From NCBI GenBank assembly GCA_050744245.1, contig JBOGGX010000259.1, positions 1-31,992 of the forward strand: DNA of 31,992 nt. Reading direction: 5' to 3'. This DNA comes from JBOGGX01 sp050744245 (lineage in GTDB: Bacteria; Actinomycetota; Acidimicrobiia; Acidimicrobiales; JBOGGX01). Below the pieces are notes generated by a model that was given only the letters and a program-made list of their open reading frames with translations, did not search any database and was not told the DNA's origin. The position numbers and the translations under genes are program-made. This document shows, in pieces, positions 14,214 to 22,915 of the stretch; the stretch's first letter is position 1, and each line of letters begins with the position of its first letter.

Positions 14214-15959
14214 CTAGTTGGCGACCGTCCCCCACTGCTGGGCGTTCCAGGTGAACTGGTTGCCGTAGCCGTTGTAGATGACGTTCCCGATCTCCTGGTC
14301 GTTGGCCAGCAGCTCGGGCACCTGGAACAACGGGAGGCTGTGCATGTCCTGCCACAGCAGCTCGTCGATCTGGTTCATCAGGTCGGTGCGGGTGTCGGCA
14401 TCGAGCTCGACGTTGGCCTGGTCGAACAGGGCGTCGACCTCCGAGTTCACGTTGTTGCTGAAGTTTTGACCGCCGGTGCTCCGGTAGATCGAGTCGTTGC
14501 CCGACAGCGTCGATCCTCCGGTCCAGCCGAACAGGGCCAGGTCGAAGTTGCCGGTGTCGAGGAACTCGAAGTCGGGCTGCGGGGCGAAGACGACCTCGAT
14601 CCCCGCCTCCTGGACCTGGGCCTGGATCAACTGGGCCGTCGACTGGCGACGCTCGTTCGGGTCACGCCACGTGATCCTGATCGACAAGCGACCCCGCTCG
14701 GGATGCTCGTACACGCCGTCGGCTCCGGCAACGTAACCGGCGCTCTCGAGGGCGGCCCGGGCCGCGGCGGTGTCCTGGGTGGCAAAGTCGGCGGCGTTGT
14801 CGACGTACCGGGGGTCGCCCGGGAAGAAGACGCGGTTGTTGAGCACCTGGGCCGCCGGGTCGAACTGGGCCGGGAGCCGCTCGACGATCTCCTCCCGGTC
14901 GATGGCCAGGGCCAGGGCCGAGCGGACGGCCGGATCGGCCAGATGGACGTTGTCCTGGTTGGGATCGAGGTGCTCCCAGAACGTGCCGAACCCGATGAAC
15001 GTGGTCGCCGTCGGGATACCCCGAACCTGCTGGACCAGGTCGAGCTGGGCCTGCGGGAAGATCACGTCGACCTCACCGTTCTGCAACGCCGGGGCCTGCT
15101 GGGTGCCCTCGGCGATCCACCGGATCAGGAGGGTGTCGACCGCGGCCGGGTCGTCGCCCCAGTACTCCTCGTTGCGCTCCAGCGTGGTGCTCACACCGGG
15201 CTGGTAGTCGGTGACGATGAACTGGGAACCGGAGAGCACGTGGTCGGCCAGGGCCTCGCCGCTCGGCAGGTTCTCGACCTTGAACCCGGTGTTGAACCCG
15301 GCCACCAGGTCGCCGTTGCCGGCCGCCTCGAAGCCGTGCCGCGGGAAGATCGGGCTGAACAGCGCCACCCAGTCGGCATAGGGCTCGGCGAAGGTGACGG
15401 TGACCGTCTTGTTGCTGTCGCCGGAACCCTCGACGCTCTCGATCACGTCGTAGCCCTGGCACCCCGCCGCGTTGTACACGGTGTTGGGATCGGCCGCCTC
15501 GGCCGCCTCGTCGCACGCGTTCTGCGCCTCCCAGGTGAAGATGAAGTCGTCGGCCGTGATCGGCGTGCCGTCGCTCCAGACCGCATCCTCGTTGATCACG
15601 TACTCGATCGTCTGCGGGTCCTCGCTGGTCACCTCATAGGTCCCGAACTGGTCCTGCGGAACGAACGTGCCGTCGGGCAGCTGCCACGCCGCCGCCGGCC
15701 ATACGAGCTGCATGAACCGCGCCGTCCAGGCCGCGTTGTCCTCGGCCTGGAGCCAGTTGAGGCCGGTCGGCTCCTGCTCGCCGGCCAGGACGACGGTCCC
15801 GCCCGCCTGGACCTCGACCGTATCGACGGCGCCGGCGCTGACACCCTCGTCGTCGGTCTGGATGCCGCCGGTGTCGTCGTCGTCGCCGCCGCACGCCGCC
15901 GCCAGCAGCGACATCGCGAACACCGCACTCAAGAGCTTGAAGCTCCATCGCTTCTTCAC
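14214..15959 (-). CDS. Extracellular solute-binding lipoprotein (family 5), copy 2
   Basis: This 581-aa lipoprotein is the first gene of the transporter cluster and a near twin of copy 1. The signal MKKRWSFKLLSAVFAMSLLA leads to Cys23, followed by GGDDDD. Shared blocks include EQEPTGLNWLQAEDNAAWTA, FTWEAQNACDEAAEAADPN and DLALFGWTGGS, and both end QWGTVAN. Differences that may affect ligand choice include VWPAAAWQLPDGTFVPQDQF versus VWPAPQLQLPDGSFIPHDDF in copy 1, and STLSGNDSIY versus SVQSSTDSIY near residue 485. The start is GTG 15959 with GGAGGAGG 9 nt upstream. A 260-bp spacer before it (15960-16219) probably holds the main promoter of the cluster. Two versions of a binding protein feeding one permease pair is the most likely arrangement. 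Confidence 0.93.
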   Translation of the reverse strand: MKKRWSFKLLSAVFAMSLLAAACGGDDDDTGGIQTDDEGVSAGAVDTVEVQAGGTVVLAGEQEPTGLNWLQAEDNAAWTARFMQLVWPAAAWQLPDGTFVPQDQFGTYEVTSEDPQTIEYVINEDAVWSDGTPITADDFIFTWEAQNACDEAAEAADPNTVYNAAGCQGYDVIESVEGSGDSNKTVTVTFAEPYADWVALFSPIFPRHGFEAAGNGDLVAGFNTGFKVENLPSGEALADHVLSGSQFIVTDYQPGVSTTLERNEEYWGDDPAAVDTLLIRWIAEGTQQAPALQNGEVDVIFPQAQLDLVQQVRGIPTATTFIGFGTFWEHLDPNQDNVHLADPAVRSALALAIDREEIVERLPAQFDPAAQVLNNRVFFPGDPRYVDNAADFATQDTAAARAALESAGYVAGADGVYEHPERGRLSIRITWRDPNERRQSTAQLIQAQVQEAGIEVVFAPQPDFEFLDTGNFDLALFGWTGGSTLSGNDSIYRSTGGQNFSNNVNSEVDALFDQANVELDADTRTDLMNQIDELLWQDMHSLPLFQVPELLANDQEIGNVIYNGYGNQFTWNAQQWGTVAN

Positions 15960-16108
15960 TTGTGTGGACCTCCTCCACCTGGCTTCAGGTCGAGGGGCAC
16001 GAGCCGAGGTCGCAGGGTGCGCGCGAGGCCACCATGAGGCGTCGTCGTGTGCCTCGTTCCTGCGTGGTGGCGCCGCGACGCGGTGCGATCGTCACCCGTC
16101 TCCCCCCA

Positions 16109-16128
16109 TGCCGGCGTCAAGGCCGGCA
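16109..16128 (-). terminator. Hairpin downstream of tpiA
   Basis: TGCCGGC and GCCGGCA form a perfect 7-bp stem with a 6-nt loop, 91 bases after the tpiA stop in the spacer before the binding-protein genes. It is a candidate end of the gap-pgk-tpiA transcript. A -10-like TATGGT on the minus strand (16145-16140) lies just before it, so the hairpin could instead be in the leader of the transporter message. Confidence 0.4.
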
Positions 16129-16219
16129 CAAACCGGGGACCATAGTGAGTTCTGCGGGGCGCGATCGAGGATTCCCCGCCGTTCTACACAGAGCTGTAAC
16201 GACCGAGGGGCCAGAGTGC

Positions 16220-16996
16220 TCAGGTCGAGGCGCCGAACTTGACGATCCGGGCGAATTCGTCCGGGTCGAGGCTGGCCCCCCCGACGAGGGCGCCATCGAT
16301 GTCCGGCTGGCTCATCAGGTCGGCGATGTTGCCGGGCTTCACCGACCCTCCGTACTGGATGCGGGTGAGCCCGGCCGTCGCCTCGTCAACCACGTCGGCC
16401 AGCAGGCTCCTGATGAGCCCGCACACGGCCTGGGCGTCGTCCGGCGTCGCCGTTCGCCCCGTGCCGATGGCCCAGATCGGCTCGTAGGCGATGACCAGGC
16501 CGGCCACCTGTTCCCGGCTCAGCCCGGCCAGGTCGGCCCGGACCTGCGCGACGACCTTGGCCTCGGTGGCCTCCGCCTCCCGCTCCTCGAGCGTCTCGCC
16601 GACACAGAGGATCGGCACCATGCCGTGGGCGAACACCGCCTTCACCTTCCTGGCCACCTGCTCGTCGGTCTCGCCGAACAGCTCCCTGCGCTCGGAGTGC
16701 CCGACGATGACGTAGCGCACGTCGAGCTTGGCCAGGAACACCGGGCTGACCTCCCCCGTGAATGCGCCCTTGTCCTCCCAATGGCAGTTCTGGGCGCCGA
16801 GCGCGATGGGGATGCGGTCGCTCTCGAAACAGACCTGCACCGTGCGCAGATCGGTGAACGGCGGGTGGACCGAGACCTCGGTCGAGTCGTAGTCGCCCGG
16901 GGTCAGTTGATAGGAGAGCTTCTGCACCATCTGCAGCGCCTCGAGATGGTGGTGGTGCATCTTCCAATTCCCGCTGATCAGAGGTTGTCTAGCCAC
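16220..16996 (-). CDS. tpiA: Triosephosphate isomerase
   Basis: This 258-aa enzyme interconverts dihydroxyacetone phosphate and glyceraldehyde 3-phosphate in glycolysis and gluconeogenesis. Catalytic residues are all visible: Lys12 in SGNWKM, His100 in VGHSERR and Glu172 in AYEPIWAIGTG (which includes the mobile loop 6). The phosphate-binding end YGGSVKPGN and ALVGGASL are also present. I start it at GTG 16996 (VARQPLISGNWKM): the frame is open further upstream, but that part is antisense-like and overlaps pgk heavily. AGGTGAG precedes the GTG, and the start overlaps the pgk stop by 8 bp, so translation is coupled. The next gene downstream is a transporter binding protein rather than the expected secG. 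Confidence 0.96.
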   Translation of the reverse strand: MARQPLISGNWKMHHHHLEALQMVQKLSYQLTPGDYDSTEVSVHPPFTDLRTVQVCFESDRIPIALGAQNCHWEDKGAFTGEVSPVFLAKLDVRYVIVGHSERRELFGETDEQVARKVKAVFAHGMVPILCVGETLEEREAEATEAKVVAQVRADLAGLSREQVAGLVIAYEPIWAIGTGRTATPDDAQAVCGLIRSLLADVVDEATAGLTRIQYGGSVKPGNIADLMSQPDIDGALVGGASLDPDEFARIVKFGAST

Positions 16997-18092
16997 CGAG
17001 CTCACCTCGCAGGGCGGCGAGGCCGGGCAGGTCGCCCTGCTCGAGGAGCTCGAGCGACGCGCCGCCGCCGGTCGACACGTGGTCGATGTCGTCGTCGTAG
17101 CCGAACTCGGCGACGGCAGCCGCGCTGTCGCCACCGCCGACCACGCTGAACCCCTGGGTGTCGGCCACCGCCTGGGCCACCGTCCTGGTGCCCGCCGCGA
17201 ACCGGGGATCCTCGAAGACGCCCATGGGGCCGTTCCAGAACACGGTGCGGGCATCGAGGATCACGTCGCTGAACCGACCGGCCGTCTCCGGGCCGATGTC
17301 GAGCCCCTTCCAGCCGGCGGGCAGGTCGGTCCCGAGGTGGCGGACCTCGTCGTCCGGGCCGAGGGCCACGATGTCGGTCGGCAGGTGGATCGGCTTGTCC
17401 CCGGCGAGGAACCGTCGGCACGCCTCGACCTGGTCGGCCTCGAGCAGCGAGTCGCCGACCTCGTGGCCCTGGGCGGCCAGGAACGTGAAGCACATGCCGC
17501 CGCCGATGGCGAGGGCGTCGACCACGCCGAGCAGGGCCTCGATGACGCCGAGCTTGTCGCTCACCTTGGCCCCCCCGAGGACGGTGACGAACGGGCGATC
17601 GGGGCGTTCCCTGAGCCCGAGGAGCACGTCGACCTCCCTGGCCAGCAGCCGGCCCGCGGCGCTCGGCAGGAGCTGGGGCGGGCCGACGATCGAGGCGTGG
17701 GCCCGATGGGACGCGCCGAACGCGTCGTTGACGTACACGTCGAAGCCGTCGACGAGCCGGCGCACGAACTCAGGGTCGTTGCCCTCCTCGCCCGCGTCGT
17801 AACGCAGGTTCTCGAGCAGCTCGACGCCGGGGGCGAGCTCGGCCAGCCGTCGCCGCACGGGCTCGACCGTGTACTTCGGGTCCGGCGTGCCCTTGGGCCG
17901 ACCGAGGTGGGTGCAGGCGGTCACCCGGGCGCCGTGGTCGACCAACCACCCGATCGTGGGCAGGGCGGCCCTGATCCTCAGGTCGTCGCCGATGACCCCG
18001 TCCTTGAGGGGAACGTTGAAGTCGGCCCGTAGCAGGACCCTCCTCCCCTCGACCGGCGGCAGATCCTCCAACTGCGGGAGGTTGGAGGCCAC
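16989..18092 (-). CDS. pgk: Phosphoglycerate kinase
   Basis: This 367-aa enzyme makes ATP from 1,3-bisphosphoglycerate and ADP. The N-domain has RRVLLRADFNVPLKDG, the substrate loop THLGRPKG and VNDAFGASHRAHASIVG. The C-domain has VLGGAKVSDKLGVI, IGGGMCFTFLAAQGHEVG, FWNGPMGVFE and the nucleotide-loop region VGGGDSAAAVAEFG. It is about 25-30 residues shorter than the usual 390-400. The missing part falls after RRRLAEL, where most PGKs have a strand and helix before the LLEN motif; here LAELAPGVELLENLRYD is joined directly. The reading frame is clean, so this is a lineage variant rather than damage. The start is GTG 18092 with GGAGG 9 nt upstream. The gene lies between gap and tpiA in one operon. 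Confidence 0.96.
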   Translation of the reverse strand: MASNLPQLEDLPPVEGRRVLLRADFNVPLKDGVIGDDLRIRAALPTIGWLVDHGARVTACTHLGRPKGTPDPKYTVEPVRRRLAELAPGVELLENLRYDAGEEGNDPEFVRRLVDGFDVYVNDAFGASHRAHASIVGPPQLLPSAAGRLLAREVDVLLGLRERPDRPFVTVLGGAKVSDKLGVIEALLGVVDALAIGGGMCFTFLAAQGHEVGDSLLEADQVEACRRFLAGDKPIHLPTDIVALGPDDEVRHLGTDLPAGWKGLDIGPETAGRFSDVILDARTVFWNGPMGVFEDPRFAAGTRTVAQAVADTQGFSVVGGGDSAAAVAEFGYDDDIDHVSTGGGASLELLEQGDLPGLAALRGELGG

Positions 18093-18189
18093 CGCTCAGT
18101 GCCTCCGGCGAGGCTGCGCCCCGCACCCATCGACGTCCGGCGAGCTGGCGCTCGCTCGGCCGTCCTGCCGTGCTCGCGCGGCTCGCACG

Positions 18190-19200
<1,011 letters not shown>

Positions 19201-19249
19201 GGCGAGCCTCCTGTCTGTCCGGCGCCGACGTTAATCGGTGGTCGAGGGG

Positions 19250-20101
19250 TCAGCGATCGGCGTCGCGGTGCTTCACCACCGGGTCGAACCCGTGCTTGCG
19301 CAACAGCCCCGCGATCTCCTCGGCCAGGACGACCGAGCGGTGCCGGCCACCGGTGCAGCCGACGGCCAGGGTGAGATAGGTCTTGCCCTCGCGGGCGTAG
19401 GCCGGGAGCAGCATGGCCAGCAGACCGTCGAGCCGCTTCAGGAACTCCCGGGTCTCGGGCTGGCTCAGCACATAGCGACGGACCGGTTCCTCGCGACCGG
19501 TGAGGGGCCGTAGCTCGTCGACCCAGTGCGGGTTCGGCAGGAAGCGGCAGTCGAGCACGAGGTCGACGTCGAGCGGCAGCCCGTGCTTGTAGCCGAAGGA
19601 GACGACGCTGGTCTGGAGGCCGGTGGCAGAGGAGTCGCGCTCGAACAGCTCGACGATGCGGTCGCGGAGCTGGTGGACGTTGAGGTCGCTCGTCTCGACC
19701 ACGACGTCGGCCGCCTCCCTGAGCGGTTCGAACGCGGCCCGTTCGAGCTCGATGGCCTCGGCGACCGAGTCGGTCGGGCCCGCCCTCGGGTGCCGGCGCC
19801 GGCTGCCCTCGTAGCGGCGCACGAGCACGTCGGTCGAGGCCTCGAGGTAGAGGATCCTCACCCGCGCCCCGGTGGCCCGCAGACCGTCGAGGGCCGGCGC
19901 GATCTCGCCGTCGTACTCGGCGGTCCGCACGACCAGCGCGATGCGGTCGGCCGAGCCCGGGGTGGCGGCCAGCTCGCCCAGCTTCGGGATCAGGGTCGGC
20001 GGGACGTTGTCGATCACGAACCATCCGAGGTCTTCCATGTCGTTGGCGACCTCGGACCGCCCGGCCCCCGAGAGGCCGCAGATCACAACGAATGCGGTCA
20101 T
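19250..20101 (-). CDS. rapZ: RNase adapter protein RapZ (YvcJ-type P-loop protein)
   Basis: This 283-aa nucleotide-binding protein belongs to the RapZ/YvcJ family. In Escherichia coli it targets the small RNA GlmZ for RNase E and senses glucosamine 6-phosphate; in Gram-positive bacteria the role is less clear. The P-loop is CGLSGAGRSE, with Arg where the general Walker A has Lys, a substitution common in actinobacterial members. Other family blocks are DLGWFVIDNVPPTLIPKLG, FGYKHGLPLDVDLVLDCRF, LPNPHWVDELRPLTG and the C-terminal VGCTGGRHRSVVLAEEIA, which is the metabolite-binding region. The gene starts at ATG 20101, 15 bp after a methyltransferase gene. The usual partner yvcK is not next to it. 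Confidence 0.94.
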   Translation of the reverse strand: MTAFVVICGLSGAGRSEVANDMEDLGWFVIDNVPPTLIPKLGELAATPGSADRIALVVRTAEYDGEIAPALDGLRATGARVRILYLEASTDVLVRRYEGSRRRHPRAGPTDSVAEAIELERAAFEPLREAADVVVETSDLNVHQLRDRIVELFERDSSATGLQTSVVSFGYKHGLPLDVDLVLDCRFLPNPHWVDELRPLTGREEPVRRYVLSQPETREFLKRLDGLLAMLLPAYAREGKTYLTLAVGCTGGRHRSVVLAEEIAGLLRKHGFDPVVKHRDADR

Positions 20102-20116
20102 CGCGCCCCCAAAATG

Positions 20117-20884
20117 CTACCGGCCCACGGCGCGCGTGCCGGGGATCGACGCCGACTCCATCTTCTCGGCCACCAGGAGCAGGAGCCGGGGAATCGACGC
20201 GGCCTGCCCGTACTCCGGCGCCTTGGCGAGGAAGCCAGGGGGTGGCGGCGGCTCCTCCATCCTGGTGACCACCAGACCGTTGTCCGCCATGGCGTTGACG
20301 TAGCGCGACAACGGCCGGTGGATGAACGGGAGGAAGACGCCGGGCGCCACCTGCTCGATGGACTCGTCCTCGACGAGGTACGGCCCGATGCGCCAGTACT
20401 GCTCGGGAGGATCGAGCACGTGGTCGTCGATCCAGCCGCTGTTCGGCGCCTGGAGCAGCGGGTGGTTGAGGAAGAAGGCGAACCGGCCGCCCGGGCGCAG
20501 CATCCTGGCCACCTCGGCGATGGCGGCGTCGACGGCGCGGATGTGCTCGAAGACGAGGCAGGCGACCACGGCGTCGAATCGCCCGCCGGCGAACGGCAGC
20601 GCCGCCGCCGCGGCCCTGATGTAGATCGGACCGCCCTCTCGCCGTCCGGCCTCGGCCAGCTGGGCCCGGCTTGGGTCGACCCCGATGACGGTGGCGGCAC
20701 CGTTGCCGGCGAGACGCCTGGCCACCTGGCCGTCGCCGCAGCCGACGTCGAGCACGCACGCCCGGCCGGCCAGAACCTCGGCGGCCAGCGGCAGGATCTG
20801 CTCCACGTACTCCGGGTCGGCGCCGCCGGCGAACTCCTCCTGCCACCAGCCGGCGTGTTCCTCCCAGTGGTCAGGCTCGGGCAT
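20117..20884 (-). CDS. Class I SAM-dependent methyltransferase
   Basis: This 255-aa protein is of the Methyltransf_11 type. It starts MPEPDHWEEHAGWWQEEF at ATG 20884, overlapping the uvrC stop by 14 bp. Motif I is VLDVGCGDG (about 44-52), with the acidic residue of motif II in VIGVDPSRAQL, motif post-I near AALPFAGGRFDAVV and motif III LRPGGRFAFFLNHPLL. The second half (DHVLDPPEQYWRIGPYLVED and HRPLSRYVNAMADNGLVV) looks like the substrate cap found in small-molecule methyltransferases. The substrate is unknown. The ORF is open further upstream, but that part lies inside uvrC and shows no family likeness. It is an unusual insert between uvrC and rapZ, which are generally adjacent. Confidence 0.88.
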   Translation of the reverse strand: MPEPDHWEEHAGWWQEEFAGGADPEYVEQILPLAAEVLAGRACVLDVGCGDGQVARRLAGNGAATVIGVDPSRAQLAEAGRREGGPIYIRAAAAALPFAGGRFDAVVACLVFEHIRAVDAAIAEVARMLRPGGRFAFFLNHPLLQAPNSGWIDDHVLDPPEQYWRIGPYLVEDESIEQVAPGVFLPFIHRPLSRYVNAMADNGLVVTRMEEPPPPPGFLAKAPEYGQAASIPRLLLLVAEKMESASIPGTRAVGR

Positions 20885-22751
20885 GGATCTTGTCGTGGAC
20901 GGCGTCGGCGACGGCGTCCGGCAGCCACGAAAGGGCCCGCAGGTCGTCACGCGACGCCACCTTGACCGCCCTGATCCCGCCCAGCTCCTTCAGCAACCGC
21001 TTCCTGCGGGTCGGCCCCAGCCCGGGGACGTCGTCGAGCACCGACCTGGTCATCCGCTTGGCCCGGAGCGTGCGGTGGTAGTCGATGGCGAACCGGTGGG
21101 CCTCGTCGCGTATCCGCTGCAGGAGATAGAGCGCTTCGGACTGGCGGGGGATGCGGATCGGGTCGGCCCGGCCGGGGACGTACACCTCCTCGAACCGCTT
21201 GGCCAGGGCCGCCACCGCGATCTCGTCGGCCAGGCCCAGCTCCTCGACCACCCCCAGGGCCACGTTGAGCTGGCCCTTGCCCCCGTCGACCAGCAGCAGC
21301 TGGGGCGGATAGGCGAACTTCCGCTTGCTCGTGGCCTGCTCGGCGACGGGCAGGTTGCGCTCGACCAGGTAGGCGGTGAGCCGGCGGGTGATGACCTCCT
21401 CCATCGCCGCGAAGTCGTCGTTGCCGGGGACGGCCCGGATCTGGAACCGCCGGTAGTCGCTCTTCTTGGGCAGCCCGTCCTCGACCACCACCATCGAGCC
21501 GACGTAGTCGGTGCCCTGGATGTGGCTCATGTCGAAACACTCGATGCGGAGCGGGGCGTTCGGCAGCCCGAGGTGGTCCTGGAGCTCGTTGAGCGCCCGG
21601 GCCCTGGCGTTGTGGTCGGTCGAGCGGCGCAGGCGGTGCCGGGTGAACTCCTCCTTGGCGTTGCGGGTCACCGTCTCCTGCAGCTGACGCTTGCCACCCC
21701 GCCTGGGCACCCGCACCGTGGCCTGGGAACCCCGGAGCCCGGTGAGCCACTCCCGGTACAGGTCAGGGTCGTCCGGCTCCACCGGGACGAGCACGGTCTT
21801 GGGCACCCCGAGGGGCTGGTCCTCGGTGTAGATCCCCTCGAGCACCTTGCTCACCACCCCGGCCTCGGTCAGGTCCTCGGCCAGGTCGAGCACGAACCCC
21901 CGCCGCCCGACGACCCGGCCCCGCCGCACGAAGAACACCTGGACCGCAGCCTCCAGCTCGTCGCCGGCCAGGCCGATCACGTCGATGTCCTCGTGGCGGT
22001 CGGCCACCATCTGCTGGCGCTCGATGGCCTTGCGCACGCTGATGAGCCGGTCGCGCACCCGCGCCGCCCGCTCGTACTCCAAGTGGTCGGCGGCATCGCG
22101 CATGTCGGCCTCGAGCCGCTGCACGATCTGGTCGGTGTCGCCGTCGAGGAAGTCGAGGAGCTCCTGGACCAGCCGGTCGTACGCCGGCTTGTCGATGGCG
22201 TCGATGCACGGCCCGGTGCACTTCTCGATGTGGAACAGAAGACAGGGCCGACCGAGCTTGTGGTGCCGATCGAACTTGCTGTCGGAGCAGGTGCGGATGG
22301 GGAAGGTCCGCAGCAGCAGGTCGAGGGTCTCCCGGATGGCGTAGGCGTGGGCGAAGGGCCCGTAGTAGCGGACCCCCTTGCGCTTGCGGCCCCGCACCAC
22401 CATGGGACGGGGCCACTCCTCGTTGACGGTGACGGCCAGGTACGGGTAGCTCTTGTCGTCCCGCAGGCGGACGTTGAACCGGGGCCGGTGCGCCTTGATG
22501 AGGTTGTACTCGAGCATGAGCGCCTCGACGTCGTTGCGGACCTCGATCCACTCCACGGTCTCGGCGTGGGCGATCATCTGCGCCGTCCGCAACGGCAGGC
22601 TCGACGGGCTCTGGAAGTAGTTGGCCAGGCGCGACCGCAGGCTGTGGGCCTTGCCCACGTAGATCACCCGGCCCTGGGCGTCCTTGAACTGGTAGGAGCC
22701 CGGGGCGTCAGGGATCGTCCCCGTCGCCGGTCGTTGCACCATTCGGTGCAT
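20871..22751 (-). CDS. uvrC: Excinuclease ABC subunit C
   Basis: UvrC makes the two incisions flanking a DNA lesion once UvrB is loaded. The product is about 626 aa from ATG 22751 (or 623 aa from ATG 22742). The GIY-YIG nuclease domain starts at PGSYQFKDAQGRVIYVGKAH. A UvrB-interacting UVR motif is around HLEYERAARVRDRLISVRK. The second nuclease domain has IECFDMSHIQGTDYVGSMVV and LLLVDGGKGQLNVAL with acidic catalytic residues, and a helix-hairpin-helix pair lies at the end (LDDVPGLGPTRRKRLLKELG). The open frame runs 53 codons further upstream into sequence without family likeness, so a start at 22751 or 22742 is preferred. Unlike uvrA and uvrB, I find no GAAC-N4-GTTC box upstream. Confidence 0.95.
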   Translation of the reverse strand: MHRMVQRPATGTIPDAPGSYQFKDAQGRVIYVGKAHSLRSRLANYFQSPSSLPLRTAQMIAHAETVEWIEVRNDVEALMLEYNLIKAHRPRFNVRLRDDKSYPYLAVTVNEEWPRPMVVRGRKRKGVRYYGPFAHAYAIRETLDLLLRTFPIRTCSDSKFDRHHKLGRPCLLFHIEKCTGPCIDAIDKPAYDRLVQELLDFLDGDTDQIVQRLEADMRDAADHLEYERAARVRDRLISVRKAIERQQMVADRHEDIDVIGLAGDELEAAVQVFFVRRGRVVGRRGFVLDLAEDLTEAGVVSKVLEGIYTEDQPLGVPKTVLVPVEPDDPDLYREWLTGLRGSQATVRVPRRGGKRQLQETVTRNAKEEFTRHRLRRSTDHNARARALNELQDHLGLPNAPLRIECFDMSHIQGTDYVGSMVVVEDGLPKKSDYRRFQIRAVPGNDDFAAMEEVITRRLTAYLVERNLPVAEQATSKRKFAYPPQLLLVDGGKGQLNVALGVVEELGLADEIAVAALAKRFEEVYVPGRADPIRIPRQSEALYLLQRIRDEAHRFAIDYHRTLRAKRMTRSVLDDVPGLGPTRRKRLLKELGGIRAVKVASRDDLRALSWLPDAVADAVHDKIHARA

Positions 22752-22915
22752 GGTACGGCCGGTCACCCGGTACTCCCGGTAGCATCGCGCCAACGGCCGG
22801 CCTGGTGTCCGGTCGACATATCGGTTCCGTGGACGACACCCCCGTGGCGAGGCGACCAGGCTGCCCCCACCGTCCGTGAAGCGGAACCCCAGCCTCATCG
22901 GAGGTTCCAACCAAC
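22752..22915. promoter_or_regulatory. Divergent uvrC-nadA promoter region
   Basis: This 164-bp spacer separates uvrC (minus) from nadA (plus) and must hold both promoters. GGAGG at 22905-22909 serves nadA, 11 nt before its ATG, which is a little long. The direct repeat TACCGGG occurs twice within 17 bp on the minus strand near 22768-22785. No convincing -10/-35 pair and no LexA-type box could be assigned. Confidence 0.35.

Larger units (their letters stand above)
12101..15959 (-). repeat. Tandem duplication of a binding-protein gene
   Basis: The genes at 12101-13846 and 14214-15959 have equal length and align end to end with few or no gaps. Long DNA stretches are almost identical, for example the parts around 13320-13470 and 15420-15570 in plus-strand coordinates. 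This shows a gene duplication with later divergence or partial gene conversion. Confidence 0.85.

Noticed and set aside
20050..20101. Arg instead of Lys in the RapZ Walker A motif (GLSGAGR)
   Set aside because: The same substitution is common in actinobacterial members of the family, so it is not a sign of inactivation.
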